Positions 1 through 5,945 of a stretch of DNA of 5,981 nucleotides are shown in pieces. The DNA comes from Pseudomonadota bacterium. GTDB lineage: Bacteria; Desulfobacterota; BSN033; WVXP01; G020346125. Below the pieces are notes generated by a model. It ran no database searches and had not been told where the DNA came from. It saw only the letters and a list, made by a program, of their open reading frames with translations. The stretch lies in assembly GCA_030672465.1 (NCBI GenBank), contig DAOVGJ010000100.1, positions 1 to 5,981 on the forward strand, given 5' to 3'. The stretch's first letter is position 1, and each line of letters opens with the position of its first letter. The translations under genes and the position numbers were made by a program.

Positions 1-570
1 CAGACCAGACCAGACGGTCAAGACTAAGGCCGCCCACAGAAAGATCATCCCGACATTATGAAAATCGATGGAATAGTATGGGTAGTGGCAGATTAGGATC
101 GTCGTGGCTATGAACTGAAGCAGGGTTTTATACTTCCCCCATTGGCTGGCTGATATGATGATGCCCTCATTGATGGCGATGGCCCTCAACCCGGTTACCG
201 CCATCTCCCTTCCCGCAATGATCGCCACAATCCAGGCCGGCACCCTTCCGAGATGAATGAGCATGATGAGGGATGTTATCACCAGCAACTTATCTGCCAG
301 GGGATCCAGGAATTTCCCGAGGGTAGTCACGATTTTCTGCCTCCGGGCGATATATCCATCCAATCCATCGGTAATGGCCGCAAAGAGGAAAATGAGGGCT
401 GCAACGAAACTGGGTACCTTTCCAGGAAAGAAGAGCAAGAGAACGATGATGGGAATGGCCATGATGCGCAGGATGGTAAGCACATTGGGAAGGTTCCAAA
501 TTACCCTCTTTTGAAGCCTTCCCGGCTCTTCCTTCTGAAAGGTATCAGGCTTAATGCTTATAACTTTCAT
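1..570 (-). CDS. pgsA: CDP-diacylglycerol--glycerol-3-phosphate 3-phosphatidyltransferase, 3' end cut by window
   Basis: This inner-membrane enzyme transfers a phosphatidyl group from CDP-diacylglycerol to glycerol-3-phosphate, the committed step to phosphatidylglycerol. I read 190 codons from the ATG at 570 and the frame is still open at base 1. The CDP-alcohol phosphatidyltransferase signature DGx2ARx8Gx3Dx3D is complete: D71, G72, A75, R76, G85, D89 and D93, with D68 just before it. Hydrophobic segments lie at about 37-49, 54-67, 97-119 and 150-162. The region GREMAVTGLRA (120-130) and the later WGKYKT (144-149) match PgsA rather than phosphatidylserine synthase. PgsA proteins are usually 180-200 residues, and this one has a roughly 25-residue N-terminal extension before the first membrane segment, so perhaps 10-20 residues are missing. 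The gene overlaps the end of the lytic transglycosylase gene by 20 bp and has only a weak ribosome site, so its translation is probably coupled. Confidence 0.93.
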   Translation of the reverse strand, partial: MKVISIKPDTFQKEEPGRLQKRVIWNLPNVLTILRIMAIPIIVLLLFFPGKVPSFVAALIFLFAAITDGLDGYIARRQKIVTTLGKFLDPLADKLLVITSLIMLIHLGRVPAWIVAIIAGREMAVTGLRAIAINEGIIISASQWGKYKTLLQFIATTILICHYPYYSIDFHNVGMIFLWAALVLTVWSGL

Positions 571-1171
571 AGAATCGAAGAACTTTCTCTACGTAGTTCT
601 GTGTCTCACCATAGGGAGGGATTGAACCATTTTGAATGACGGCTTTCTTTCCGGCATTATACGCCGCTAAGGAAAGGGGCAAGTTATTTTTAAAGGTATC
701 GAGAAGGTGTTTCAAATGCCTCACACCCCCTTCGATATTTTGCCTCGGGTCGAAAACATCGAGCACACTCCATTGCTCGGCCGTTTGGGGCATCAGCTGC
801 ATCAAACCTTTGGCCCCCTTGCGGGAAACGGCATAGGAGTTGAACCCCGACTCGGCCTGGATAACGGCCTTGACCAGGGCGGAGTCGATGCCATACATCC
901 TGGAAAATTCCTCGATCAGGGGATCGTATCGACCCGGATCGACACGGGTGGATACCGAATCCCCCTCCTCCCGAATGTAGAGCTGATACCTGGGGTCCCT
1001 CGGACAGTTGGTAAAGTGATAATCTCCATTCTCATCGATGTACCGATATATCCCCCCATAACAGGGAGAATCGATGCTGGATAGAGAAAAGATGATCACG
1101 AGCAGAATGATCGTGAGAAGTGGAAAATAAGGATAACCAGCACAAACCTTTTTGTTCCCGTACCTATCCAT
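551..1171 (-). CDS. Exported SLT-family lytic transglycosylase with N-terminal DUF4124-like region
   Basis: The 206-residue product should cleave peptidoglycan in the periplasm, forming 1,6-anhydro-muramyl ends. Residues 15-33 form a hydrophobic export signal or membrane anchor. The only nearby cysteine context (DSPC) is not a good lipobox. Residues 39-68 (GGIYRYIDENGDYHFTN and following) resemble the DUF4124 module often found before SLT domains in deltaproteobacteria. The SLT domain covers about 84-203: catalytic Glu107 in QAESGFN, GLMQLMP at 122-128, AYNAG at 170-174, and YGETQNYVEKVL at 187-198. These are the canonical SLT motifs of the Slt70/MltC/MltE superfamily, so the enzyme looks intact. 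AGAGGA lies three bases before the ATG, close but usable. The stop lies inside the start of pgsA. The family call is firm, but the cellular role (recycling, division or secretion-linked) cannot be read from the sequence. Confidence 0.92.
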   Translation of the reverse strand: MDRYGNKKVCAGYPYFPLLTIILLVIIFSLSSIDSPCYGGIYRYIDENGDYHFTNCPRDPRYQLYIREEGDSVSTRVDPGRYDPLIEEFSRMYGIDSALVKAVIQAESGFNSYAVSRKGAKGLMQLMPQTAEQWSVLDVFDPRQNIEGGVRHLKHLLDTFKNNLPLSLAAYNAGKKAVIQNGSIPPYGETQNYVEKVLRFYESYKH

Positions 1172-1185
1172 TCGTCCTCTTTACG

Positions 1186-1215
1186 TTTTTAGCATACACC
1201 CGTGGGGAATGTCAA
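1186..1215 (-). promoter_or_regulatory. Possible sigma-70 promoter for the transglycosylase-pgsA pair
   Basis: Read on the minus strand, a perfect -35 TTGACA (1210-1215) is followed after 18 bases by TAAAAA (1186-1191), preceded directly by TGC as in an extended -10. The expected transcript start near 1179 would leave a leader of only about 8 bases before the ATG at 1171. Either the transcript is nearly leaderless or another promoter is used. The call is by eye. Confidence 0.4.
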
Positions 1216-1301
1216 CACCATATAAGGCAGATGTGCTTAAAAGTATCTCGTCGAAGGGAGAAAAATACCGAGGTAGCCACCCCCAGGATTTTTTGCAGGA
1301 T

Positions 1302-1625
1302 TTATGCCAAATTATCCCTTAGATGTCGATTCTTAAGGAAAAATACAATCCCCGTATGAACGGTGAAATCGGGAACCGTAATTCCCCCAATATCCTCGGT
1401 GAAGCTGACCTGCCAGATCGCATCCTTGGGGAGACGATATTTAATGCCGAATAGGATTTGAAGGGCATCGTTATCCAGCGCCTCAACCCCCGTGGCGTAG
1501 GGGCTCGTGTGACCGTTGATCTGGGTTAATAGGGAAAAATTATCCCAAAGCCAGTATTCCACGGCGAAGCTTCCCGAGAAGGCATTGTGGATATCGATCT
1601 CGAAGTCTCTATTAGAATTCCTTTC
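1302..1625 (-). pseudogene. 5'-truncated remnant of a DUF3187-like outer-membrane barrel protein
   Basis: An open frame runs from just after an in-frame TAA (1626-1628) to the stop at 1302, giving 107 codons. A GTG at 1562 could start an 86-residue protein, but protein-like sequence continues upstream of it (RDFEIDIHNAFSGSFAVEYW), so that start looks artificial. The text has the alternating pattern of outer-membrane beta-strands. Segments such as ALDNDALQILFGIKYRL and SFTEDIGG..VPDFTVHTG resemble, from memory, the C-terminal end of DUF3187 proteins, which are usually about 300 residues or more. No N-terminal part, signal peptide or plausible start is present, and no continuation is seen in the other minus-strand frames of 1626-1730. 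I read it as the surviving 3' third of a broken gene at the edge of the A+T-rich cassette. The family name is moderately sure and the truncation more so. Confidence 0.6.
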
Positions 1626-1730
1626 TTATTCTTCGAAATCTTATAGCACATAAGGTCCTACGAGGAGGCAGAAAGACTCGAGGATTTCCATTTTTGCCCG
1701 TCCCGCTGTGGCAATGATCAATACTCCGCA
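1626..1730. other. Junction sequence between hydrolase gene and barrel remnant; no gene supported
   Basis: This stretch separates the hydrolase stop from the first open codon of the barrel remnant. A 39-codon frame (1731 to 1612) begins with an ATG overlapping the hydrolase stop as TGATG, but it has no ribosome site and its basic, proline- and arginine-rich text resembles nothing I know. A short inverted repeat (CTTAT/ATAAG around 1639-1653) is too weak for a terminator. It is the likely left breakpoint region of the cassette. Confidence 0.4.
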
Positions 1731-2795
1731 TCACGCCGTGGAACCGGTGATATTGAATCTCACGGGCCTTTTATTTTTAAGGTGATAAAAGAACTTGCCA
1801 CCCTTTTCCTGGAACCCAACCAATTCCTGAACTTCTAAGAAATCGAGATGGCCTAAAATCATTGAAACACCTAAAAAAGTGTCCATGACGGATAAGTTGG
1901 AAAATAATTTCCAAGAAATTTCATAAGCTGTCAATTGACCTTCGTTCAAAAAAGATAGAATTTGTGCTTGGCGGATTTTAAAATGATTATAGTAACTATC
2001 ATAGATTGTTTTTAAATCCGTAATCATGCTTCCATGGCCAGGGAGGATCAAGGAGATGGGAAGGTAATTCAATTTCTTGAGGGAATTTAAGTATTGGATG
2101 AAACTATTTGATCTTAGTGAATATCTATTTTCATCAATTTCAAGCACGGGATTGGGTATAATCCCTTCAATGATATGGTCCCCAGAGAATAAGATCTTCT
2201 CCTTTTCATGGAAAAGACAAATAGAGCCAGGGCTATGCCCTGGACAATGGATTATCTTGAGAGTAAAGTTTCGAAACAAAATCATTGTATCTTCATTCAC
2301 CAATGTGCAGTGATGCAAAGGTTCCCATAAACTCCTATTCGATTCCCAGTATTCTATGATCTTTTCAATAATCGGCAGAGGAATGCCGTTTCTCAGCAAA
2401 ACCTCCTTACATTGTTTAAGGGGATAAAGGCCCTCTTTTACCTTCTGTTTATCTGCTGAATGAATGATGATTTCCGCAGAAGATAAAGCGGAAATCCTGC
2501 TGGCTAATCCAAAATGATCCAGATGTCCATGGGTGAGAATGATACGTTTAATCTCCGTTATGTCATGATCTATTGACCTGAGAAATGTACCCAATTTTTT
2601 TAACCCATTTTCTGAATTCACCCCGGTATCCACCAAGGTTAAAGGTTCATCCTCAATGACATAAACGTTTACGGTTTTTAACGGGAAAGGGATAGGAATT
2701 TGGACCTGGTATATCCTTTCCCCAGCCCTTCCCAGAACCAAAGGTTTTGTTTTTCGTTTTTTTCTGACAGAGATATTGCCCAAACTTCCTATCAT
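1731..2795 (-). CDS. Metallo-beta-lactamase-fold hydrolase with C-terminal winged-helix-like region
   Basis: A cytoplasmic-looking protein (354 residues from this start) of the glyoxalase-II/LACTB2-like branch of the metallo-beta-lactamase superfamily. Numbered from the ATG at 2795, the metal ligands are all present: H89, H91, D93 and H94 in THGHLDH, H187 in HCPGHSPGS, D206 in FSGDH and H254 in LPGHGS. The core starts near residue 28 (IYQVQIPIPFPLKTVNVYVIE). Residues about 275-345 (HFKIRQAQILSFL..GQLTAYEISWKLF and following) match the winged-helix extension typical of this branch. There is no signal peptide. I chose the ATG at 2795 because GGAG lies 8 bases upstream. An in-frame TTG at 2843 would add 16 residues and overlap the preceding gene by 8 bp, but it lies on the far side of a palindrome. 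Substrate is unknown: a thioester, lactone, phosphodiester or RNA is possible. It follows the P-domain gene closely and is probably co-transcribed. Confidence 0.85.
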   Translation of the reverse strand: MIGSLGNISVRKKRKTKPLVLGRAGERIYQVQIPIPFPLKTVNVYVIEDEPLTLVDTGVNSENGLKKLGTFLRSIDHDITEIKRIILTHGHLDHFGLASRISALSSAEIIIHSADKQKVKEGLYPLKQCKEVLLRNGIPLPIIEKIIEYWESNRSLWEPLHHCTLVNEDTMILFRNFTLKIIHCPGHSPGSICLFHEKEKILFSGDHIIEGIIPNPVLEIDENRYSLRSNSFIQYLNSLKKLNYLPISLILPGHGSMITDLKTIYDSYYNHFKIRQAQILSFLNEGQLTAYEISWKLFSNLSVMDTFLGVSMILGHLDFLEVQELVGFQEKGGKFFYHLKNKRPVRFNITGSTA

Positions 2796-2814
2796 TACTA
2801 AAACTCCAACGTGC

Positions 2815-2831
2815 GGCCTTTTTAAAAGGCC
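2815..2831. promoter_or_regulatory. 17-bp palindrome between P-domain and hydrolase genes
   Basis: The sequence GGCCTTTTTAAAAGGCC is a perfect palindrome around one central base, sitting just after the stop of the P-domain gene and 20 bases upstream of the preferred hydrolase start. In RNA it could form a short hairpin, and as DNA it could be a dimeric-protein site. No U-run follows on the transcribed strand, so it is not a standard terminator. Function is unproven. Confidence 0.4.
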
Positions 2832-2835
2832 ATTG

Positions 2836-3711
2836 TCACCCAATCATCCTCTTCGCCATTGTGTACCTCCCTGAATGAAACCCCGCTCTGATCATGAATT
2901 CTATTTTTCCTGATTGGGCAAATAGAACGATAAACAGGCACAAAAGTAACACAATACTCATATATTCTTTGCTCGTAGACTTGCTGAACAGAATACATTC
3001 CAAGGCTGCGATTGTTACATAGGTGAAAATTCTTACGGGTTTCTTTAGCATGGGATGCCGTAGGATGTAATGAGACATTTTGGGGCTGAGTCGATAGTAA
3101 AGGGATACAAATCTCCTTCCGAGCAGATTTGAAAGCAGATATTTATCCCTAAACCTTCTCAGGATATCCAATCTTTTTCCCAAAGGTGAACCAGCCACTG
3201 CCGTTGAAAAAAAGCACTCCGCCTCTCCATCGGACCTAAAATAGTAATAATCATCATCGGGATCCTCATAGTGGATTCGAATCCACCAATAGTCTATATA
3301 ACCCGAGCAATTTGGGACCGTATCCCAAACCTCTAAAGACCAGGTCCCATTTACCCAAACTCCATCGAAGAAATCCGGGATGGAGCAATTAATTTTCAAT
3401 CCACCCCCATCCTCGTTAGATGCCCCGTTAAACAACTCATAACTATCACCTTCTCCATTCGTCAACTGAACTGTAAGGTCTCCCCAGCACTCATGGATAA
3501 TGAGAAATTCAATTTCGACGGACCTCACAACAGGGTCAAAAAAGGTGTCAATATCTATGGTACTCACAGCATAGCCTGGATCAGGTATTCCAACGTACTC
3601 ATCATTAATCCCAAAGATTTCACCTGCAAATACAACATTGCTGAAGGATACAATGAGAGTCAGCATCGCCAACATCAGAAAGGATTTGAGAAAGTAATTT
3701 TTTGTGCCCAC
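2836..3711 (-). CDS. Exported P-domain protein with CFI-box-like C-terminal region
   Basis: The 291-residue product starts with a signal peptide (1-29, ending VVFA). Residues about 48-148 match the proprotein-convertase P-domain (P/Homo B), a calcium-binding beta-sandwich normally attached to subtilisin-like proteases: VEIEFLIIHECWGDLTVQL, then FFDGVWVNGTWSLEVWD and the closing IDYWWIRIHYE. No protease domain is present. Residues 166-225 (CFFSTAVAGSPLGKRLDILRRFRDKYLL and onward to YYRLSP..RHPML) closely resemble the CFI-box-CTERM region seen in deltaproteobacterial surface proteins, here with CFF instead of CFI. Two hydrophobic segments (about 228-242 and 250-266) and a basic tail follow. I infer an envelope-anchored protein with the P-domain outside the cytoplasm. 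The start is a GTG with a stop codon two codons upstream and no visible ribosome site. Base composition is A+T-rich compared with tolC. Function is unknown. Confidence 0.82.
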   Translation of the reverse strand: MGTKNYFLKSFLMLAMLTLIVSFSNVVFAGEIFGINDEYVGIPDPGYAVSTIDIDTFFDPVVRSVEIEFLIIHECWGDLTVQLTNGEGDSYELFNGASNEDGGGLKINCSIPDFFDGVWVNGTWSLEVWDTVPNCSGYIDYWWIRIHYEDPDDDYYYFRSDGEAECFFSTAVAGSPLGKRLDILRRFRDKYLLSNLLGRRFVSLYYRLSPKMSHYILRHPMLKKPVRIFTYVTIAALECILFSKSTSKEYMSIVLLLCLFIVLFAQSGKIEFMIRAGFHSGRYTMAKRMIG

Positions 3712-3731
3712 GATTTATTTATTTAGTATTT

Positions 3732-3948
3732 TCAGGGAAAGTGAGTTTTAGTGGGGGTTTGCAAGGGAAAAGGACGATGGGAGAATTTTCTAGATTCCAT
3801 ATCTTTCTCCTCTGGGACAATGGGGATGGGCCTATCTTACTCCCCTTTTATCGACATCCCCTTGACCACCTTTCTCGGTGCAACACGGGCCTAGGGAGAG
3901 CGAGATCAAGACCATAACCTTAGGGATTGTCAGCTTATCATAGAGCAT
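3732..3948 (-). pseudogene. Probable decayed 5' fragment of an RND-type efflux adaptor (membrane-fusion) gene
   Basis: The tolC stop is followed directly by AAGGGG, six bases and an ATG at 3948, a textbook next-gene start. The 38-codon frame encodes a signal-peptide-like start (MLYDKLTIPKVMVLISLSLG, then PCCTEKGG) and hits TAG at 3832-3834. Dropping one base at that point joins it to a frame reading VRRPIPIVPEEKDMESRKF, which stays open to a TGA at 3732. A short lipoprotein-like leader, a charged linker and then RPIPI is the usual opening of HlyD-type adaptors, which commonly follow TetR-TolC pairs. No lipoyl or hairpin domain follows. The cysteine context (LGPC) is not a proper lipobox. The operon position is strong evidence for a former gene. 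The adaptor identity is inference, and the lower part (3732-3831) is the less certain. Confidence 0.42.
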
Positions 3949-3960
3949 ACACATCCCCTT

Positions 3961-5274
3961 CTAGTATCTAACGATTCCCATGGCCCGGTCCAACCTGGCC
4001 CAGGCGATATTGTAATCGCTCAGGGCATTAAAGTGATTGCTCCTGGCCTGGGTGAGCAGTGTTTGGGCATCCAAGACTTCGGTGGTAGTGGCCACCTGTT
4101 CTTTAAACCTCTCCGCGTTTATCCTGAAGTTCTCCTCGGCTTGCTCGACGGCCATCTCCGCCACACCGATCTTATCCCGGGCCTCCCCCAACCTCAGGTA
4201 AGCGTCCTTCACCTCCAGGGAAATAGCATCCTCAACTTGGACCCTCGCGTCCTCTGCCTGAACCAGCCTCGTCTCTTTCTCCCGCACCAACTGTCTCTTC
4301 TTCCCCCACTGCCAAAAGGTCCACCGGGCATAGGCATTAACGTTCCAGCTATCCTTTTCCTCAAATTTGCTTCCCGAAACCCCCGGGTCATCCCCCACCC
4401 TTTCGTAGTTGGCCGATAGCCCCAGGGTAGGGAAATACTCACTTCTGGCAAGCTGAACATCCTTCTCCGCCCTCTTCACGTTGAGTTCTACCTCCCTCAG
4501 CTCGGGACGATTCTCGCGGGCCCTCTCCAGGCATTCCTCAAAGGGGACCTCCCTGGGACGATACTCCAAGATGTCCTCTACCTCCACCTCCATCCGCACA
4601 TCCCTTCTCAGGAGGGTGTTGAAGGCCGCCTTTGCCACGGCCAGCTCCACCTCCGCACTGGTGAGATCTTGCTTCGCCTGCGCCAGTTCCACCTGGGTCT
4701 GCAGCAGGTCGTTCTTGGGGATGATACCCACGTCATAAAAGGCCCTTGAAAACTTCACTCCGGCCTCAAGTTGTTCAACCGATCGCAGGGCGACCTGCCG
4801 AATCTTCTCGTCCTTGAGGATCGTGAAGTAACCCTCCTTTACCTGAAGGACCAAATCCTGCTTCACGAGGTCAAAAAAGACTCTGGATAGGTCGACCCCG
4901 AGTTTGGCCAATCGGTAGGACCAGTAGAGAGCCCCCCCCCTAAAAAGGGGTTGATCCAGGCCGGTCGTCCAACCGTAGTTGGACCGTGTGCCAACCGTCA
5001 CCCTTATCCCTGACGCGGTAATGAAAAAAGGCTGCTTGTTCAGGTAGGTGAAATCGTATTCGGTACGAAAGGTGGGGAGAAAATCGGCCATGGCCGCCTT
5101 TCTCAAGTAGTCGGCTCCCCTCAGGCCCTCGCGGGCAGCGTGCAGAGAGGCGCTTCTCTCAAGGGCCATCTCCACCGCCTCCTTTAAGCTCAACACCTCC
5201 GCCTCTTCACCCCCCAGCGCTTGTCCACCCATCAACGCAAGGAACAGACAAATGACCATGATCTTCCTCAGCAT
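3961..5274 (-). CDS. TolC-family outer-membrane efflux protein
   Basis: The 437-residue product should form the trimeric outer-membrane channel of a tripartite efflux or type I secretion system. It has a signal peptide (about 1-21, ending QALG) and two tandem OEP repeats. The first starts at LSLKEAVEMALERSASL (28-44) and carries DFLPTF (64-69) and the strand motif QPLFRGG (108-114). The second starts near PFEECLERARENRPEL, with SEYFPTLGLSANYE and WTFWQWGKK. Long alpha-helical stretches lie between, and the C-terminal region (VATTTEVLDAQTLLTQARSNHFNALSDYNIAWARLDRAMG) is typical. Length fits the family (about 420-490). AGGAGGT six bases before the ATG is a strong ribosome site and overlaps the end of the TetR gene. 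A run of nine G's lies at codons 112-115. The adaptor and pump expected downstream are absent or decayed, so this channel may be orphaned or may serve a pump elsewhere. Confidence 0.93.
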   Translation of the reverse strand: MLRKIMVICLFLALMGGQALGGEEAEVLSLKEAVEMALERSASLHAAREGLRGADYLRKAAMADFLPTFRTEYDFTYLNKQPFFITASGIRVTVGTRSNYGWTTGLDQPLFRGGALYWSYRLAKLGVDLSRVFFDLVKQDLVLQVKEGYFTILKDEKIRQVALRSVEQLEAGVKFSRAFYDVGIIPKNDLLQTQVELAQAKQDLTSAEVELAVAKAAFNTLLRRDVRMEVEVEDILEYRPREVPFEECLERARENRPELREVELNVKRAEKDVQLARSEYFPTLGLSANYERVGDDPGVSGSKFEEKDSWNVNAYARWTFWQWGKKRQLVREKETRLVQAEDARVQVEDAISLEVKDAYLRLGEARDKIGVAEMAVEQAEENFRINAERFKEQVATTTEVLDAQTLLTQARSNHFNALSDYNIAWARLDRAMGIVRY

Positions 5275-5278
5275 AGAG

Positions 5279-5908
5279 CTACCTCCTCTCCTTCAGACTT
5301 CGAACACCCTCGAAGAAAATGTTCATGATAGTCGGTGCCTTTGAAACCAAGGAATACGCCCCCGGGCTCATGATCCACTCGAAGACGAAGGAATTTACGA
5401 TTCCCACAAAACCATGGGCCATGTCCCGCGGATCCATCTCCTTGAATTGCCCCCTTTCAATGCCGTCGCGCATAACCTCCTCTAAGGCACTGAGATAGGC
5501 TATAAATTTTTTATGAACTCTCTTTCCCAGCTCATCCTTTATGGTCCATTCGAAACGGGTCCGGTCGGAAACGTAGATCTTAAAGAAATCCCTGTCCCTC
5601 TGGATGAAGGAAAGCTGGAGATACAGCATTGACTCGATCTTTCCAATGGGGGAAAGATCCTTGTCCAGCTCGGCCCTCAACAAACGGGTTACCTCTCCAA
5701 CCTTCTCATCGATGAGCGAAAAATAGAGGTCTTTTTTCCCCCTGAAGTACTTATAGAGGCTTCCGGTTCCGAACTCGGCCCTCTTGGCAATTTCATCCAT
5801 GGTGGAGCCGAAGAACCCCTTGGCCGCGAATACCTTTTCCGCAGCCGAGAGGATATCGGCCCTCCGAGTCAAATACTCCCTTCTCTTCCGATTGAGTCCT
5901 CGCTCCAT
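5279..5908 (-). CDS. TetR/AcrR-family transcriptional regulator
   Basis: A dimeric ligand-responsive repressor, probably controlling itself and tolC. From the ATG at 5908 it has 209 residues, typical of the family. The N-terminal helix-turn-helix covers about residues 18-62: ILSAAEKVFAAKGFFGSTMDEIAKRAEFGTGSLYKYFRGKKDLY in three pieces, with the diagnostic GSLYKYFRGKKDLY recognition-helix region. The C-terminal part is all helical and divergent, as usual for the ligand-binding and dimerisation domain, and ends with GFVGIVNSFVFEWIMSPG. A TTG at 5926 would add six residues, but it lies within an inverted repeat in the leader. Neither start has a clear Shine-Dalgarno. The gene ends 4 bp before tolC, whose ribosome site overlaps its last codons, so the two form an operon. 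The ligand cannot be told from sequence. Confidence 0.92.
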   Translation of the reverse strand: MERGLNRKRREYLTRRADILSAAEKVFAAKGFFGSTMDEIAKRAEFGTGSLYKYFRGKKDLYFSLIDEKVGEVTRLLRAELDKDLSPIGKIESMLYLQLSFIQRDRDFFKIYVSDRTRFEWTIKDELGKRVHKKFIAYLSALEEVMRDGIERGQFKEMDPRDMAHGFVGIVNSFVFEWIMSPGAYSLVSKAPTIMNIFFEGVRSLKERR

Positions 5909-5910
5909 TT

Positions 5911-5945
5911 TTGAATTTTTATTCAATTTTTGAATTATTATTCAT
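5911..5945. repeat. Two tandem 16-bp inverted repeats in the tetR leader, possible operators
   Basis: The half-sites TTGAAT (5911-5916), ATTCAA (5921-5926), TTGAAT (5930-5935) and ATTCAT (5940-5945) form two copies of TTGAAT-N4-ATTCA(A/T), repeated with a 19-base period. They cover the -10 and leader region just before the preferred ATG. Spacing of nearly one helical turn between half-sites suits a dimeric regulator, though A+T-rich sequence produces such patterns more easily by chance. Confidence 0.4.

Noticed and set aside
1..15. Three tandem copies of CAGAC
   Set aside because: Fully explained by pgsA codons in a conserved hydrophobic segment; three 5-base units are not enough to call a functional repeat.
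707..1084. 125-codon plus-strand reading frame
   Set aside because: It lies opposite the transglycosylase gene, has no ribosome site, and its protein text resembles nothing. The minus frame carries all the conserved motifs.
1221..1270. Possible hairpin terminator after the barrel remnant
   Set aside because: The stems I could pair are four or five bases with long loops and no adjoining U-run on the minus strand.
1612..1731. 39-codon minus-strand frame starting as TGATG on the hydrolase stop
   Set aside because: The overlap invites a coupled small gene, but there is no ribosome site, the composition is odd, and the frame runs into the barrel remnant's sequence.
3702..3917. 71-codon plus-strand reading frame across the gap upstream of the P-domain gene
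   Set aside because: No ribosome site and no recognisable protein features. The minus strand of the same stretch has a better explanation as a decayed gene start.
3854..3960. Direct repeat ACATCCCCTT at 3854-3863 and 3951-3960
   Set aside because: Only 10 bases and G+C-skewed; one copy is the ribosome-site region of the decayed gene. Too short to call a duplication or insertion scar.
4033..4419. 128-codon plus-strand frame inside tolC
   Set aside because: Antisense shadow of a well-conserved coding region in G+C-rich sequence, with no family features.
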